Source of the DNA: Cupriavidus basilensis
GTDB taxonomy: Bacteria > Pseudomonadota > Gammaproteobacteria > Burkholderiales > Burkholderiaceae
Direction of reading: 5' to 3'
Assembly (NCBI RefSeq): GCF_029335485.1
Contig: NZ_JARJLM010000446.1
Coordinates: 1 to 58,523, forward strand
Length of the DNA: 58,523 nucleotides
Below, one piece after another: positions 1-8,539 of this stretch (the stretch's first letter is position 1; each line of letters starts with the position of its first letter). The notes under the pieces were generated by a model that was given only the letters and a program-made list of their open reading frames with translations, had not been told where the DNA came from and did not search any database. The position numbers and the translations under genes are program-made.

Positions 1-119
1 GCCGGAAAACAGCCGGCGCGGCCGGGTTCGCCGCCGGTTTGAAATACCAGGCGCGGCCAATTTCGGCGATCCGGTGGACTAGGATGGAGGGAGCGCATCC
101 GCCCCTGGAGCTTGCCGCC

Positions 120-1559
120 ATGCCGACGCCAACCATTACCCCGGCCACCCGCCCCAGCCCGGACGAGGCCGTAGCCGGACTCTGGCAGGCTGCGGGGCTG
201 CCGGCCGCGGCACTGGGCCGGCTGCAACTCGGCGGCGCCGACCCGGTGCTGCCATCCTCCTTCGCCGTGGGCACCGCTGCCCAGGCCAGCCTGGGCGCCG
301 CGGCGCTCGCCGCCGCCGCCCTGTGGCAGCAGCGCAGCGGGCGCTGGCAGGACGTCGCCGTGGAGATGCGTCACGCGCTGGCCGAATTCCGCAGCGAACG
401 CTACCTGCGCGTCGATGGCGCGCCCTGGCCGGAGTTCCGGGATCCGCTCTCCCGGCTTTTCCGCTGCGGCGATGGCCGCTGGGTGCGCCTGCATGCCAAT
501 TTTCCCCACCACCGCGATGGCGTGCTGCGACTGCTCGGCTGCGCCAACGATGTCGCGGCGGTGCAGGCCGCCCTGCAAAAGTGGGAGGCCGAGGCGTTCG
601 AGACCGCTGCCTCCGAGGCAGGCCTGGTGGTGGCCGCCATGCGCAGCTTCGAGGCGTGGGACCGGCATCCCCAGGGACAGGCGCTGCACGGCATGCCGCC
701 GCTGACCATCGAGCGCATCGGCGAGGCGCCGCCGCAGCCGTTGCCGGATCTGCCGGCCACCGGCGCGCGCCCGCTCACGGGCGTGCGCGTGCTGGATTTC
801 ACCCGCATCATCGCCGGGCCCGTGGCCGGACGCACCCTGGCGGCGCATGGCGCCGACGTGCTGCTGGTCACCGCCGCCCATCTGCCGGCCATCATGCCGC
901 TGGTGATCGATACCGGACGCGGCAAGCGCTCCTGCCAGCTGGACCTGCGCGACCCGGACGACAAGCACGCCATGCACAAGCTGCTGCATGGCGCCGATGT
1001 CCTGATCCAGGGCTATCGGCCGCAGGGGCTGGCGGAACTGGGCGTGGGGCCGCAGGCGGCCGCGCGCGCGCGGCCGGGCATCGTCTATGTGACGCTGAGC
1101 GCCTATGGCCACACCGGGCCGTGGGCTGGCAAGCGCGGCTTCGATTCCCTGGTGCAGACCGCGAGCGGATTCAACCACGCGGAAGCGCAGGCCGCGGGCA
1201 GCGACACGCCGCAGCCGTTGCCGGCCCAGGTGCTCGATCATGCGGCCGGCTACCTGCTGGCGCTGGGCGCCATGGCCGCGCTGCACCGGCGCGCAGGCGA
1301 GGGCGGCAGCTGGCATGTGCGGGTGTCGCTGGCGCAGACCGGCCAGTGGCTGCGCGGCCTCGGGCGGCTTGAAGGCGGAATGGAGATACCGGATCAGCGC
1401 TTCGAGGATGTGGCCGACCTGATGGTGGCCTTGCCTTCGGGCTTCGGTGCGCTGGGCGTGGTGTCGCATGCGGCCCGGCTGTCGGAGACGCCTGCGCAAT
1501 GGGCGCTGCCCTCGGTGCCGCTCGGCACCCATATGCCCGAGTGGCTGCCGCGCGCCTGA
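120..1559 (+). CDS. CaiB/BaiF (family III) CoA transferase with re-ordered domains
   Basis: A 479-residue member of the family III CoA transferases, which move CoA between carboxylic acids. The classical N-terminal signature (PLTGVRVLDFTRIIAGP) lies in the middle, near residues 218-234. The motif GFDSLVQ, carrying the likely catalytic Asp342, follows. Residues 46-205 instead resemble the middle and C-terminal part of a normal family member (a VGTAAQ..LGAAALAAAAL helix, DGRWVRLHANF, then EAWDRHPQG). A second copy of the middle segment is at about 370-405 and a normal-looking tail (SETPAQW..PLGTHMPEW) ends the protein. I chose ATG 120 because GGAG lies 8 bases upstream; an in-frame TTG at 39 is less likely. 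Its substrate cannot be read from sequence. Confidence 0.85.
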   Translation: MPTPTITPATRPSPDEAVAGLWQAAGLPAAALGRLQLGGADPVLPSSFAVGTAAQASLGAAALAAAALWQQRSGRWQDVAVEMRHALAEFRSERYLRVDGAPWPEFRDPLSRLFRCGDGRWVRLHANFPHHRDGVLRLLGCANDVAAVQAALQKWEAEAFETAASEAGLVVAAMRSFEAWDRHPQGQALHGMPPLTIERIGEAPPQPLPDLPATGARPLTGVRVLDFTRIIAGPVAGRTLAAHGADVLLVTAAHLPAIMPLVIDTGRGKRSCQLDLRDPDDKHAMHKLLHGADVLIQGYRPQGLAELGVGPQAAARARPGIVYVTLSAYGHTGPWAGKRGFDSLVQTASGFNHAEAQAAGSDTPQPLPAQVLDHAAGYLLALGAMAALHRRAGEGGSWHVRVSLAQTGQWLRGLGRLEGGMEIPDQRFEDVADLMVALPSGFGALGVVSHAARLSETPAQWALPSVPLGTHMPEWLPRA

Positions 1560-1585
1560 GCGGCGCGCGGAGGGAACCCCGGGCT

Positions 1586-2203
1586 TCAGGCGCCCGTCAT
1601 GCGCGCCATCCACTCCGCCATGTCGCGCTCGATGGCGCTGCCTTCCCGCTGGGCCGCGAGAATGCGGGCGCGGTCGGTGGCGGGGCGGTTCTGGCTGAGC
1701 TTGAACTTGGCTTCGATGCGCGTCGGCTCGATGCGCAGGCCGACGATCCCGCCCAGCATCTTTTGCTTGAAATCCTCCGGCAAGTCATGCCATTGCGCGG
1801 CATAGCCCGGTTCGTTATGGGCGATCAGCCGCTTGAGCAGCGCGTCCTTGGCGCCGGCGTCATGCACGGTGACGATCTCGGCGTACACATGCACGGCAAC
1901 GTAGTTCCAGGTCGGCACCGACCGCTTTTCCTCGTACAGCGCCGGCGATACGTAGCCATGCGGCCCCTGGAACACCAGCAAGGCCTTGGGAGTCTGCTCC
2001 AGCCAGCGCCAGTGCGGGTTGGCGCGCGCCATATGGGCTTCGATCCGCCAGCTGTCGCCGCTACGCTCGGCCACCACCGGCAAATGCGTGGCGAAGGGGA
2101 GGCCGCCGGCGTCGTTACCGATCAGGGTGGCGAAGGGATAACGGCGCATGACCTCGTCGATGGCGTCGTTCTCGGTACAGGCGAAGTGGGTTGGCGTGTA
2201 CAT
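1586..2203 (-). CDS. PaiB-type FMN-binding negative transcriptional regulator
   Basis: A 205-residue protein of the PaiB family, a flavin-binding split-barrel fold named after the Bacillus subtilis PaiB repressor. It starts MYTPTHFACTENDAIDEVMR and contains the family-typical segments LVFQGPHGYVSP (about residues 75-86), PTWNYVAVHVYAEI and KMLGGIVGLRIEPTRIEAKFKLSQNR. The latter is the most conserved block of the family. It lies 20 bases downstream of another split-barrel flavoprotein gene in the same direction, so the two are probably cotranscribed. Whether this protein truly regulates transcription is unknown; many relatives are only annotated by similarity. No strong ribosome site precedes the ATG, which suggests coupling to the upstream gene. 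Confidence 0.88.
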   Translation of the reverse strand: MYTPTHFACTENDAIDEVMRRYPFATLIGNDAGGLPFATHLPVVAERSGDSWRIEAHMARANPHWRWLEQTPKALLVFQGPHGYVSPALYEEKRSVPTWNYVAVHVYAEIVTVHDAGAKDALLKRLIAHNEPGYAAQWHDLPEDFKQKMLGGIVGLRIEPTRIEAKFKLSQNRPATDRARILAAQREGSAIERDMAEWMARMTGA

Positions 2204-2223
2204 GTATCCGGGGTAGTCAAGCT

Positions 2224-2844
2224 TCAATACAGGGTTTGCTTCAGCCGTTCCGGCTGCGTCTGGTCGTAGGCGGCCCCGTCGATCGCATGGCGGCTCAGGT
2301 CGGCCAGGATGGTGCCGTTGCTCGGAAGGCTGTTGCGCGCCACCTGCGTTGCCGGGTCCCATAGTTTCGAGCGCACCAGCGCACGGGCGCACTGGAAGAA
2401 CACCGACTGGATCGAGATCACCAGCACCGTGGCCGGTGCCTTGCCGTCGATGACGCAGCGCGCGATCAGCGCCGGGTCGACCGAGACCAGGGCGGTGCCG
2501 GCCACGCGGATGGTCTCGTTCACGCCGGGGATCAGGAACAGCAGGCCCACGCGTGGGTCGGCGACGATATTGCGCAGGCTGTCGATGCGGTTGTTGCCGC
2601 GCCGGTCCGGCAGCAGCAGGGTGCGTTCGTCGAGCACCTGCACGAAGCCGGGCGCATCGCCGCGCGGCGAGCATTCGGCGTATTCACCACCCACCGTGGA
2701 GAGCAGGCAGAGCGGTGCGGCCTCGACAAAGGCGCGGTAGTGTGGATGGAGGTGGTCGACTTCCTTGGCGAGCGAGGCTTCGCCGGCTTCGGCGTAGCGA
2801 GCCTCCAGCTCTGCCAGCGTGGTAATGGCGTGCGGGGTGGTCAT
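2224..2844 (-). CDS. pyridoxamine 5'-phosphate oxidase family flavoprotein (MSMEG_1061-like)
   Basis: A 206-residue protein with the FMN-binding split barrel of the pyridoxamine-phosphate-oxidase superfamily. Features include a LCLLSTVGGEYAECSPRGD stretch (about residues 45-65), LPDRRGNNRIDSLRNI (about 80-95) and GLLFLIPGVNETIRVAGTA (about 104-122). This pattern fits the MSMEG_1061-type subfamily rather than true PdxH, because the PdxH substrate-binding C terminus is absent. Its reaction is unknown; relatives bind FMN or F420 and may reduce xenobiotics. The start ATG gives MTTPHAITTL. It is followed after 20 bases by the PaiB-like gene. Confidence 0.85.
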   Translation of the reverse strand: MTTPHAITTLAELEARYAEAGEASLAKEVDHLHPHYRAFVEAAPLCLLSTVGGEYAECSPRGDAPGFVQVLDERTLLLPDRRGNNRIDSLRNIVADPRVGLLFLIPGVNETIRVAGTALVSVDPALIARCVIDGKAPATVLVISIQSVFFQCARALVRSKLWDPATQVARNSLPSNGTILADLSRHAIDGAAYDQTQPERLKQTLY

Positions 2845-2945
2845 GTCGATGGGCGTTGGGGGGCGCGGGCGCCGGACTAGTCTCACTGTAACGCACTGAC
2901 GTGAGGTTTGTCGCGCCCGCGCGGGGCCATCGCCGGCCGTGCCCG

Positions 2946-3806
2946 CTACAGGGTGACGGTGCCGCGGCCCAGCTCGATCACGCGGCCGCCCACGCGGATA
3001 GCCTGCCCGCCGGTCACTTCCAGCCGCAGCGTGCACGGCCGGTCGACAGCCTCGCCCTGCGCGATCTGGTAGCCCGCCGGCAGCGCGTGGCCGGTGGCGA
3101 TCAGCCAGCCGCCCAGGTTGGCGCAGGCCGAACCGGTGCCCGGATCCTCGGCCACGCCGCCGCCCTGCTTGGTGAAGAAATAGCGCGCCACCACCTGTCC
3201 GGGCCGGTTGGGGTCGAAGGCAAAGACGTAGGCGGTCTTGCGGCCAAGGCTGCTCTGCGGCCAGATATCCAGGCGCGCGCCGTCGGGTTGCGCGCGGCGC
3301 ACGGCGTCGACGGTCTTTACCGCCACCAGCAGCTGGTCTGCGCCGGTGTCGACCCACATCGGCGAAGTCAGCAGGTCGGACTCGGCCAGGCCAAGCAGGG
3401 CTGCCATTTGCGCGTCCGGCAGGCCGGCCGGCGCGGTCTTCGGTTCGCCCGAATGCGGTGCGGTGAAGGTCCAGACGTCGCCTTGCGCGGTCACCGGCAC
3501 CACGCCGGCCTTGAATTCCAGCGTGAGCGCGTCGCCGGTGCCGGCGAGGTCGCGCACCACATGCGCGGTGCCCAGCGTGGGATGGCCGGCGAAGCGCATC
3601 TCATAGCCCGGCGTAAAGATGCGGACCCGCGCGCTGGCCTGTTCGGAGGGCAGGACGAAGGTGGTCTCGGACAGGTTGAACTGCAATGCGAGGGCCTGCA
3701 TGGTCGCGTCGTCGAGCCCGCGCGCATCCTCGAACACGCACAGGGGATTGCCGCCAAAGGTGGACTCGGCGAAGACGTTGAGCAGGCGATAAGCGTAGGT
3801 GGCCAT
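2946..3806 (-). CDS. PhzF family isomerase/epimerase-like protein
   Basis: A 286-residue PhzF-family protein, a two-domain fold related to diaminopimelate epimerase. Family marks visible are FGGNPLCVF (about residues 17-25), FNLSETTFV with the probable catalytic Glu47, RIFTPGYEMRFAGHPTLGTA (about 63-82) and the second-half GVAEDPGTGSACANLGGW block. PhzF itself isomerises a phenazine precursor, but no phenazine genes are nearby, so that role is not implied. It is in the same direction as the genes on either side with gaps of about 100-140 bases. Length matches the family. Confidence 0.92.
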   Translation of the reverse strand: MATYAYRLLNVFAESTFGGNPLCVFEDARGLDDATMQALALQFNLSETTFVLPSEQASARVRIFTPGYEMRFAGHPTLGTAHVVRDLAGTGDALTLEFKAGVVPVTAQGDVWTFTAPHSGEPKTAPAGLPDAQMAALLGLAESDLLTSPMWVDTGADQLLVAVKTVDAVRRAQPDGARLDIWPQSSLGRKTAYVFAFDPNRPGQVVARYFFTKQGGGVAEDPGTGSACANLGGWLIATGHALPAGYQIAQGEAVDRPCTLRLEVTGGQAIRVGGRVIELGRGTVTL

Positions 3807-3948
3807 GGTTATCGTGGTGGAGGCAGAGGCCTCAGTGTAATTCTCTCCGCGGCAGACACCATGGACACTTGCCGGGATGGCGGGCAAGCCAGTTGCAGAC
3901 AGTGGCGTGCATCGCGGTTCAGCGCCGGTCCGGCGCGAATCCCGTGGC

Positions 3949-4365
3949 CTACTTCGCTCGCCTTGGGCTTGCCTTTCCACTCGACGTATTGAGAGCGATC
4001 GCGGCACGGATGAGCGCCTTGAACGCGCCCGCGTCGACCTCCTCCCCCTCATGGATGTCAATCGCGCGCCTTGCGTTGCCGTCGAGGCTCGCGTTGAAGA
4101 GCTTGGCCGGGTCCTTCAACGAAGCCCCCTTGGCGAAGGTCAATTTCACTATCGACTTGTAAGACTCGCCGGTGCAGATGATCCCGTCGCGAGACCAGAC
4201 GGGAGTGCCCATCCACTTCCACTCCTCCACGACGTCCGGGGCAGCCTCGTGGATGAGCTTGCGCATCCTGCTCAAGGTTTCCCCGCGCCAGTCCCCGAGA
4301 TCGGCGATTCTTTTGTCAATCAGCTCGGACGCTGGCTGGCCCCCGGTCGAACCCGACTTTTTCAT
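3949..4365 (-). CDS. DUF1801 domain protein
   Basis: A 138-residue protein of the DUF1801 (YdhG-like) family. Visible marks are a start region with RIADLGDWRGETLSRMRKLI (about residues 19-38), VVEEWKWMGTPVWSRDG and YKSIVKLTFAKGASLKDP. These belong to the conserved alpha/beta fold of the family, whose biochemical role is not established. A strong ribosome site (AGGAGGAG) sits 7 bases before the ATG. It stands downstream of the gamma-glutamyltransferase gene in the same direction, separated by 131 bases. Confidence 0.85.
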   Translation of the reverse strand: MKKSGSTGGQPASELIDKRIADLGDWRGETLSRMRKLIHEAAPDVVEEWKWMGTPVWSRDGIICTGESYKSIVKLTFAKGASLKDPAKLFNASLDGNARRAIDIHEGEEVDAGAFKALIRAAIALNTSSGKASPRRAK

Positions 4366-4496
4366 CAGTTTCTCCTCCTGGAATTTCCAGATTCTTCCAG
4401 ATTTCGGGGCAAGCCTTTCCCTGCGCTCGGGGAGTTGGATGTCTTCGCTTTCGCCGCGCCCACCGCGGGCGCGCTTCCGGTGCAGCTTGCAGAGAA

Positions 4497-6122
4497 TCAG
4501 AAGCCGACTGCCTGCCCGTCGCGCCGGCTGTCGCTGGCGGCCACATAACCATGCTCGGCGTCATCCGACAGGCGCCAGATAAACTGTCCGGAGCCGAAGT
4601 CCATATAAGGATCGTCGACCGACTTGAGCTGGTGGCCGCGCGCCTTCAGGCCGGCCACGACGGCCGGGTCCATGCTGGATTCCACGTCCAGCGTGAAGTC
4701 GCGGTTGACCTTCCAGCGCGGCGCGCAGCAGGCGGCCTGCGGCTGCTGCTTGTAGTCCACCATGCGCACCACGGTCTGCAGGTGGCCCTGCGGCTGCATG
4801 TCGCCGCCCATCACGCCGAAGCTCATGACCGGCTGGCCATCCTTGGTGAGGAAGGCGGGAATGATGGTGTGGAAGGGCCGCTTGCCACCCGCGACCACAT
4901 TGGCGGATTTCGGGTCCATCGAGAAGCCGACGCCGCGGTTCTGCAGGCTGATGCCGGTGCCCGGCACCACCACGCCCGAGCCGAAGCCCATGTAGTTCGA
5001 CTGGATGAAGGAGACCATCATGCCGTTCTCGTCGGCGGCGGTGAGGTAGATGGTGCCGCCGACCTTGGGCATGCCGAAGTCGAAATGCGTGGCGCGCTTC
5101 ATGTCGATCAGACTGGCGCGCGACTTCAGGTAGGCGTCGTCGAGCATCTGCTCGGGCGTGACTTCCATGCTGCGCGGATCGGCCACGTAGCGATAGAGGT
5201 CGGCGAAAGCCAGCTTCATCGCCTCGATCTGCAGATGCTGCGAGTCCACCGAGTCCACCGGCAGCGACGCCATGTCGAACTGGGCGAGGATGCCGAGCGC
5301 CATCAGCGCGGCGATGCCCTGGCCGTTGGGCGGGATCTCGTGCATCTCGTAGCCACGGTAGGACTTGCTGATCGGCTTGACCCAATCCGGCTTGTAGTTG
5401 CGCAGGTCGTCAGCCGTCATGGCGCCGCCGCATTCCTTGCTGAAGGCGGCGATCTGCTCGGCGATCTCGCCTTCGTAGTAGGCGCGGCCGTTGGTGGCGC
5501 CGATCTTGCGCAGCGTCTCGGCGGCGGCCTTGAGCGTGAACTTCTCGCCCACGCTGGGCGCGCGGCCATTCGGCATGAAGGCTTCGGCATAGCCGGGCTG
5601 GTCCTTGAGTTCGGGCACGGCGGCCGCCCACTTGTGCGCCACCACCGGCGGCACGGCGTAGCCGCGCTCGGCGATCTCGATGGCGGGCTCCATCAGTTCC
5701 GCGAAGGGCAGCTTGCCGAAGCGTTCGTGCAGCGCGGCCCAGCCGGCGATCACGCCCGGCACGGTGACGGCGTCCCAGCCGCGCAAGGGGCGCTTGGCAA
5801 TGCCGTTGGCGTCCGTGCCGTACTTGCTCTTGAAGTACTCGGGGCTCCATGCCGCCGGCGCCACGCCCGAGGCGTTCAGGCCGTGCAGTTCCTTGCCGTC
5901 CCACAGGATCGCGAAGGCGTCGCTGCCCAGGCCGCACGAGACTGGCTCGACAATGGTGATGGCAGCCGCCGCGGCAATGGCCGCATCCACCGCGTTGCCG
6001 CCCTTGAGCAGCATGCGCAGGCCGGCCTGCGCCGCCAGCGGGTGCGAGGTGGACACCACGTTGCGTGCGAACAGCGGGATGCGCACCGAAGGGTAGGGAT
6101 TGGTCCAGTTGAAGTTCTGCAT
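4497..6122 (-). CDS. gamma-glutamyltransferase family protein
   Basis: A 541-residue member of the gamma-glutamyltranspeptidase family, Ntn-hydrolases that self-cleave into two subunits and transfer or hydrolyse gamma-glutamyl groups. Family signatures are HPLAAQAGLRMLLKGGNAVD and PVSCGLGSDAF near the N terminus, NGQGIAALMALGIL in the middle, and the processing site KVGGTIYLTAADENG with the probable nucleophile Thr357. Downstream are SYMGFG-like and GISLQNRG segments. No clear signal peptide is visible, unlike the periplasmic E. coli enzyme, so this may be a YwrD-like cytoplasmic form or an acylase of another substrate. It lies 134 bases after a Bug receptor gene in the same direction, suggesting shared control. 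Confidence 0.9.
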   Translation of the reverse strand: MQNFNWTNPYPSVRIPLFARNVVSTSHPLAAQAGLRMLLKGGNAVDAAIAAAAAITIVEPVSCGLGSDAFAILWDGKELHGLNASGVAPAAWSPEYFKSKYGTDANGIAKRPLRGWDAVTVPGVIAGWAALHERFGKLPFAELMEPAIEIAERGYAVPPVVAHKWAAAVPELKDQPGYAEAFMPNGRAPSVGEKFTLKAAAETLRKIGATNGRAYYEGEIAEQIAAFSKECGGAMTADDLRNYKPDWVKPISKSYRGYEMHEIPPNGQGIAALMALGILAQFDMASLPVDSVDSQHLQIEAMKLAFADLYRYVADPRSMEVTPEQMLDDAYLKSRASLIDMKRATHFDFGMPKVGGTIYLTAADENGMMVSFIQSNYMGFGSGVVVPGTGISLQNRGVGFSMDPKSANVVAGGKRPFHTIIPAFLTKDGQPVMSFGVMGGDMQPQGHLQTVVRMVDYKQQPQAACCAPRWKVNRDFTLDVESSMDPAVVAGLKARGHQLKSVDDPYMDFGSGQFIWRLSDDAEHGYVAASDSRRDGQAVGF

Positions 6123-6256
6123 GCTTGCCTTGGTTCGATTTGCCGGCCTGGCGGATCGCGTCGTGCCGATGTGCCGGAGCCTTGCGTTTGCCTGGCTCCC
6201 CGCTCCCATGCGCGGAAGAGGGGAGTACACACGAAATTGCTTGGATTCCGTCGCGC

Positions 6257-7234
6257 TTATTCCACGGTGATCTTGCGATCCTTGATCAGCTTACCCCAGC
6301 GCGCGCTGTCCTTCTTCACCATGGCGGCGAACTGCGCCGGCGTGCCGCCGACCGGTTCCGCCCCCAGCTTGCCGAGGCGCTCCCTGACGTCAGGCGCCTG
6401 GATCGCCTTGTTGAATTCTGCATTGAGGCGGTTCACCAGCTCGGCCGGCATCTGTTTGGGCCCATAGATGCCGAACCACGTATCGGACTCGAAGCCCGGC
6501 AGGCCGGATTCGCTGGCGGTGGGGATCTCGGGCGCCAGCGGCGAGCGCTTCAGGCTGGTCACGGCCAGCGCCTTGAGCTTGCCGTCCTTCACATGCGGCA
6601 GGCCGGAGACGATGCTGTCGAACAGCACCTGCACCTTGTTGGAGATCAGGTCAGGCACGGCCAGCGCGGTGCCGCGATACGGGATGTGCGTGATGAACAC
6701 GCTGGCCTGCGCCTTGAAGGCCTCGGCGGTCAGGTGCACCACGGTGCCGTTGCCGCTGGACGCGTAGTTCAGTTCGCCCGGGTGCTTCTTGGCGTAGTCG
6801 ATCAGTTCCTTGACGTTCTTCACCGGCAGGCTGTTGGGCACCACCAGCAGGTTGGTGGCGATGGCCACCTGGCCGATCGGCGTGAAGTCGGTCTCGGTGT
6901 TGTACGGCAGGCGCGGGTTGATGTACGGCCCGATGGCGTGCGTGCTGGTGGTGGCGATCAGCAGCGTGTAGCCGTCGGCGGGGGCCTTGGCCGCCATGTC
7001 GGAGCCGATCGCGCCGCCCGCGCCGGGGCGGTTGTCGACCACGATCTGCTGTCCCATGCTGGTGCCCACTTTCTGTGCGATGGCGCGCGCCAGCAGGTCG
7101 GTGGCGCCGCTGGCCGGGAACGGCACGATCAGGCGGATCGGCTTGCTCGGGTAGGTGTCGGCGAGGGCCGGGAAGGCGGTCAGCGCGAGACCGGTGGCGA
7201 GGCTCGTGCCAAACAGGCGCAGCCAGTGTTTCAT
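6257..7234 (-). CDS. Bug/TctC-type periplasmic substrate-binding protein
   Basis: A 325-residue tripartite tricarboxylate transporter receptor of the Bug family. It has a signal peptide (positively charged start, hydrophobic stretch, cleavage probably after ALA near residue 25) and the family blocks YPSKPIRLIVPFPASGATD, VVDNRPGAGGAIGSDMAAK and YASSGNGTVVHLTAEAFK. These proteins bind carboxylates or similar small molecules in the periplasm. A good ribosome site (CGGAGATCGTC then ATG) fixes the start. No membrane components are adjacent; the nearest tctAB pair is 2.5 kb away on the same strand. A LysR gene is divergent, and the gamma-glutamyltransferase gene follows. Confidence 0.93.
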   Translation of the reverse strand: MKHWLRLFGTSLATGLALTAFPALADTYPSKPIRLIVPFPASGATDLLARAIAQKVGTSMGQQIVVDNRPGAGGAIGSDMAAKAPADGYTLLIATTSTHAIGPYINPRLPYNTETDFTPIGQVAIATNLLVVPNSLPVKNVKELIDYAKKHPGELNYASSGNGTVVHLTAEAFKAQASVFITHIPYRGTALAVPDLISNKVQVLFDSIVSGLPHVKDGKLKALAVTSLKRSPLAPEIPTASESGLPGFESDTWFGIYGPKQMPAELVNRLNAEFNKAIQAPDVRERLGKLGAEPVGGTPAQFAAMVKKDSARWGKLIKDRKITVE

Positions 7235-7347
7235 GACGATCTCCGGATCTGGAAAGCAAGGCATGGCAGGCCGCTGGCGGCCCTCGGGCGGATCACCACG
7301 CGGCAGCGCGCCGGGGCGGTGACGCCGGAGGCACGCTGCGATGGTAT

Positions 7348-7368
7348 TGCACATCATTATTCCGTGCA
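7348..7368. promoter_or_regulatory. possible LysR operator dyad
   Basis: A short inverted repeat, TGCAC and GTGCA separated by 11 bases, lies between the divergent Bug receptor and LysR genes. Size and placement suit a LysR-type recognition site, but the arms are only 5 bases, so chance is possible. The surrounding 7371-7425 is AT-rich for this genome and probably holds both promoters. Confidence 0.35.
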
Positions 7369-7464
7369 GCTGATCGTAATGAAAGCTAATATTTCTTTCT
7401 TGTGTCTCAATGTTTTCTTAAGTATCGGCCCCGCCGGACAAATCTCCACTCCCAGACCCAGCTC

Positions 7465-8382
7465 ATGAGCACCATCCGTTTCCTGCGCACTTTCGTGGCC
7501 GTGGCCGACCACGGATCCTTTGCCGCCGCCGCGGAAAAGGTGGCCCTGACCCAGGCCGCGGTGAGCCTGCAGATGCGTTCGCTGGAGATGGAGCTGCGCC
7601 GCGAACTGTTCGATCGCGGCGGCAGGGTGGTGGCGCTCAACGCCGGCGGCCGCGAGCTGTTGCCGCAGGCGCGCCGGATGCTGGCACTCTACGACGAGAT
7701 GCGCATGCCGCCGGAAGCGCCGGATGCCATGGCCGGCGCGGTGGCGGTGGGCGCAGTGGTCTCGGTGATGGGCGGCCTCTCGCATGTGGTGGCGCGCATG
7801 AAACGCGAATACCCGGCGCTGGACGTGCGCCTGGTCGGCGCCAAGTCGATCGAGCTGGCCGCCCAGGTGGAAGCCGGCGAACTGGACGCGGCCATGCTGG
7901 TGGAAGGGGCGGGCCGCCTGCCCGGCACGCTGGTATGGACGCCGCTCTACCAGGAGCCGCTGGTGGCCATTGCCGGGCGCGACAGCCCCGGCGCGAACGC
8001 GCGCGAGGCGCTGGCGGCCAACCCGTTCCTGCGCTTCGACCGCGGCCAGCGTACCGGCATGCAGGTGGAGCGGGCGCTGCGCCGCGCGCATCTGCGCGTC
8101 AACGAATTCCTGGAACTGAACTCCATCGAGGCGCTGGTGGAACTGGTGCGCCAGCAGGTCGGCGTGACCGTGGTGCCGCTGCTGCAGCGCGCGCGCTGGC
8201 TGGACGACGAGGCGCTGCGCATCCTGCCGCTGGCCGTGGGCGGCGCGCCGCCGGTGCTGCGTACCATCGGCATGCTGGAGCGGCGCGACCACGCGCGGCG
8301 CCATGTCACGGCGGCAGTGCGCGAGGCGTGCAGCGTGCTGTTTGGCGCGCCTGCCGATCGCACCGCCGCCGCGCAGGCATGA
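7465..8382 (+). CDS. LysR family transcriptional regulator
   Basis: A 305-residue LysR regulator. The N-terminal winged helix-turn-helix (residues about 1-60) contains FVAVADHGSFAAAAEKVALT and AAVSLQMRSLEMELRRELFD. The remainder is the usual effector-binding domain. The start MSTIRFLRTF matches the normal family start; an upstream in-frame ATG at 7402 would add an unusual extension. It is transcribed away from the Bug receptor gene, the typical arrangement of a LysR protein with its target, so I infer that it controls the receptor and perhaps the following gamma-glutamyltransferase. The effector is unknown. Confidence 0.92.
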   Translation: MSTIRFLRTFVAVADHGSFAAAAEKVALTQAAVSLQMRSLEMELRRELFDRGGRVVALNAGGRELLPQARRMLALYDEMRMPPEAPDAMAGAVAVGAVVSVMGGLSHVVARMKREYPALDVRLVGAKSIELAAQVEAGELDAAMLVEGAGRLPGTLVWTPLYQEPLVAIAGRDSPGANAREALAANPFLRFDRGQRTGMQVERALRRAHLRVNEFLELNSIEALVELVRQQVGVTVVPLLQRARWLDDEALRILPLAVGGAPPVLRTIGMLERRDHARRHVTAAVREACSVLFGAPADRTAAAQA

Positions 8383-8408
8383 GGGGCGCAGGCCGCGGTT
8401 TCCGTCGC

Positions 8409-8443
8409 CGCTTGACTCTGCCCCCAGGGGCAGGCCTTACCCT
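8409..8443 (+). promoter_or_regulatory. MerR-type promoter/operator, copy 1 (before merR gene)
   Basis: TTGACT at 8412-8417 and TTACCC at 8437-8442 are spaced 19 bases, the over-long spacing typical of MerR-regulated promoters. Between them is a perfect inverted repeat, CTGCCCC (8418-8424) and GGGGCAG (8427-8433), with a 2-base centre. It is 32/35 identical to copy 2 at 8969-9003. It lies about 97 bases upstream of the MerR-family gene and suggests autoregulation. Confidence 0.75.
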
Positions 8444-8539
8444 GCGGCCCCCTTGCGGCAAGCTTCACGACGCAGGGCAGTGCCGGGCGCGCGGCTGGAT
8501 GGCGGCCGATATTTCGTATTGATTCTTGAGGAGCGGGTG

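Noticed and set aside
39-119. TTG 39 or ATG 84 as the start of the first CoA transferase
   Set aside because: No ribosome site; ATG 120 has GGAG at a normal distance.
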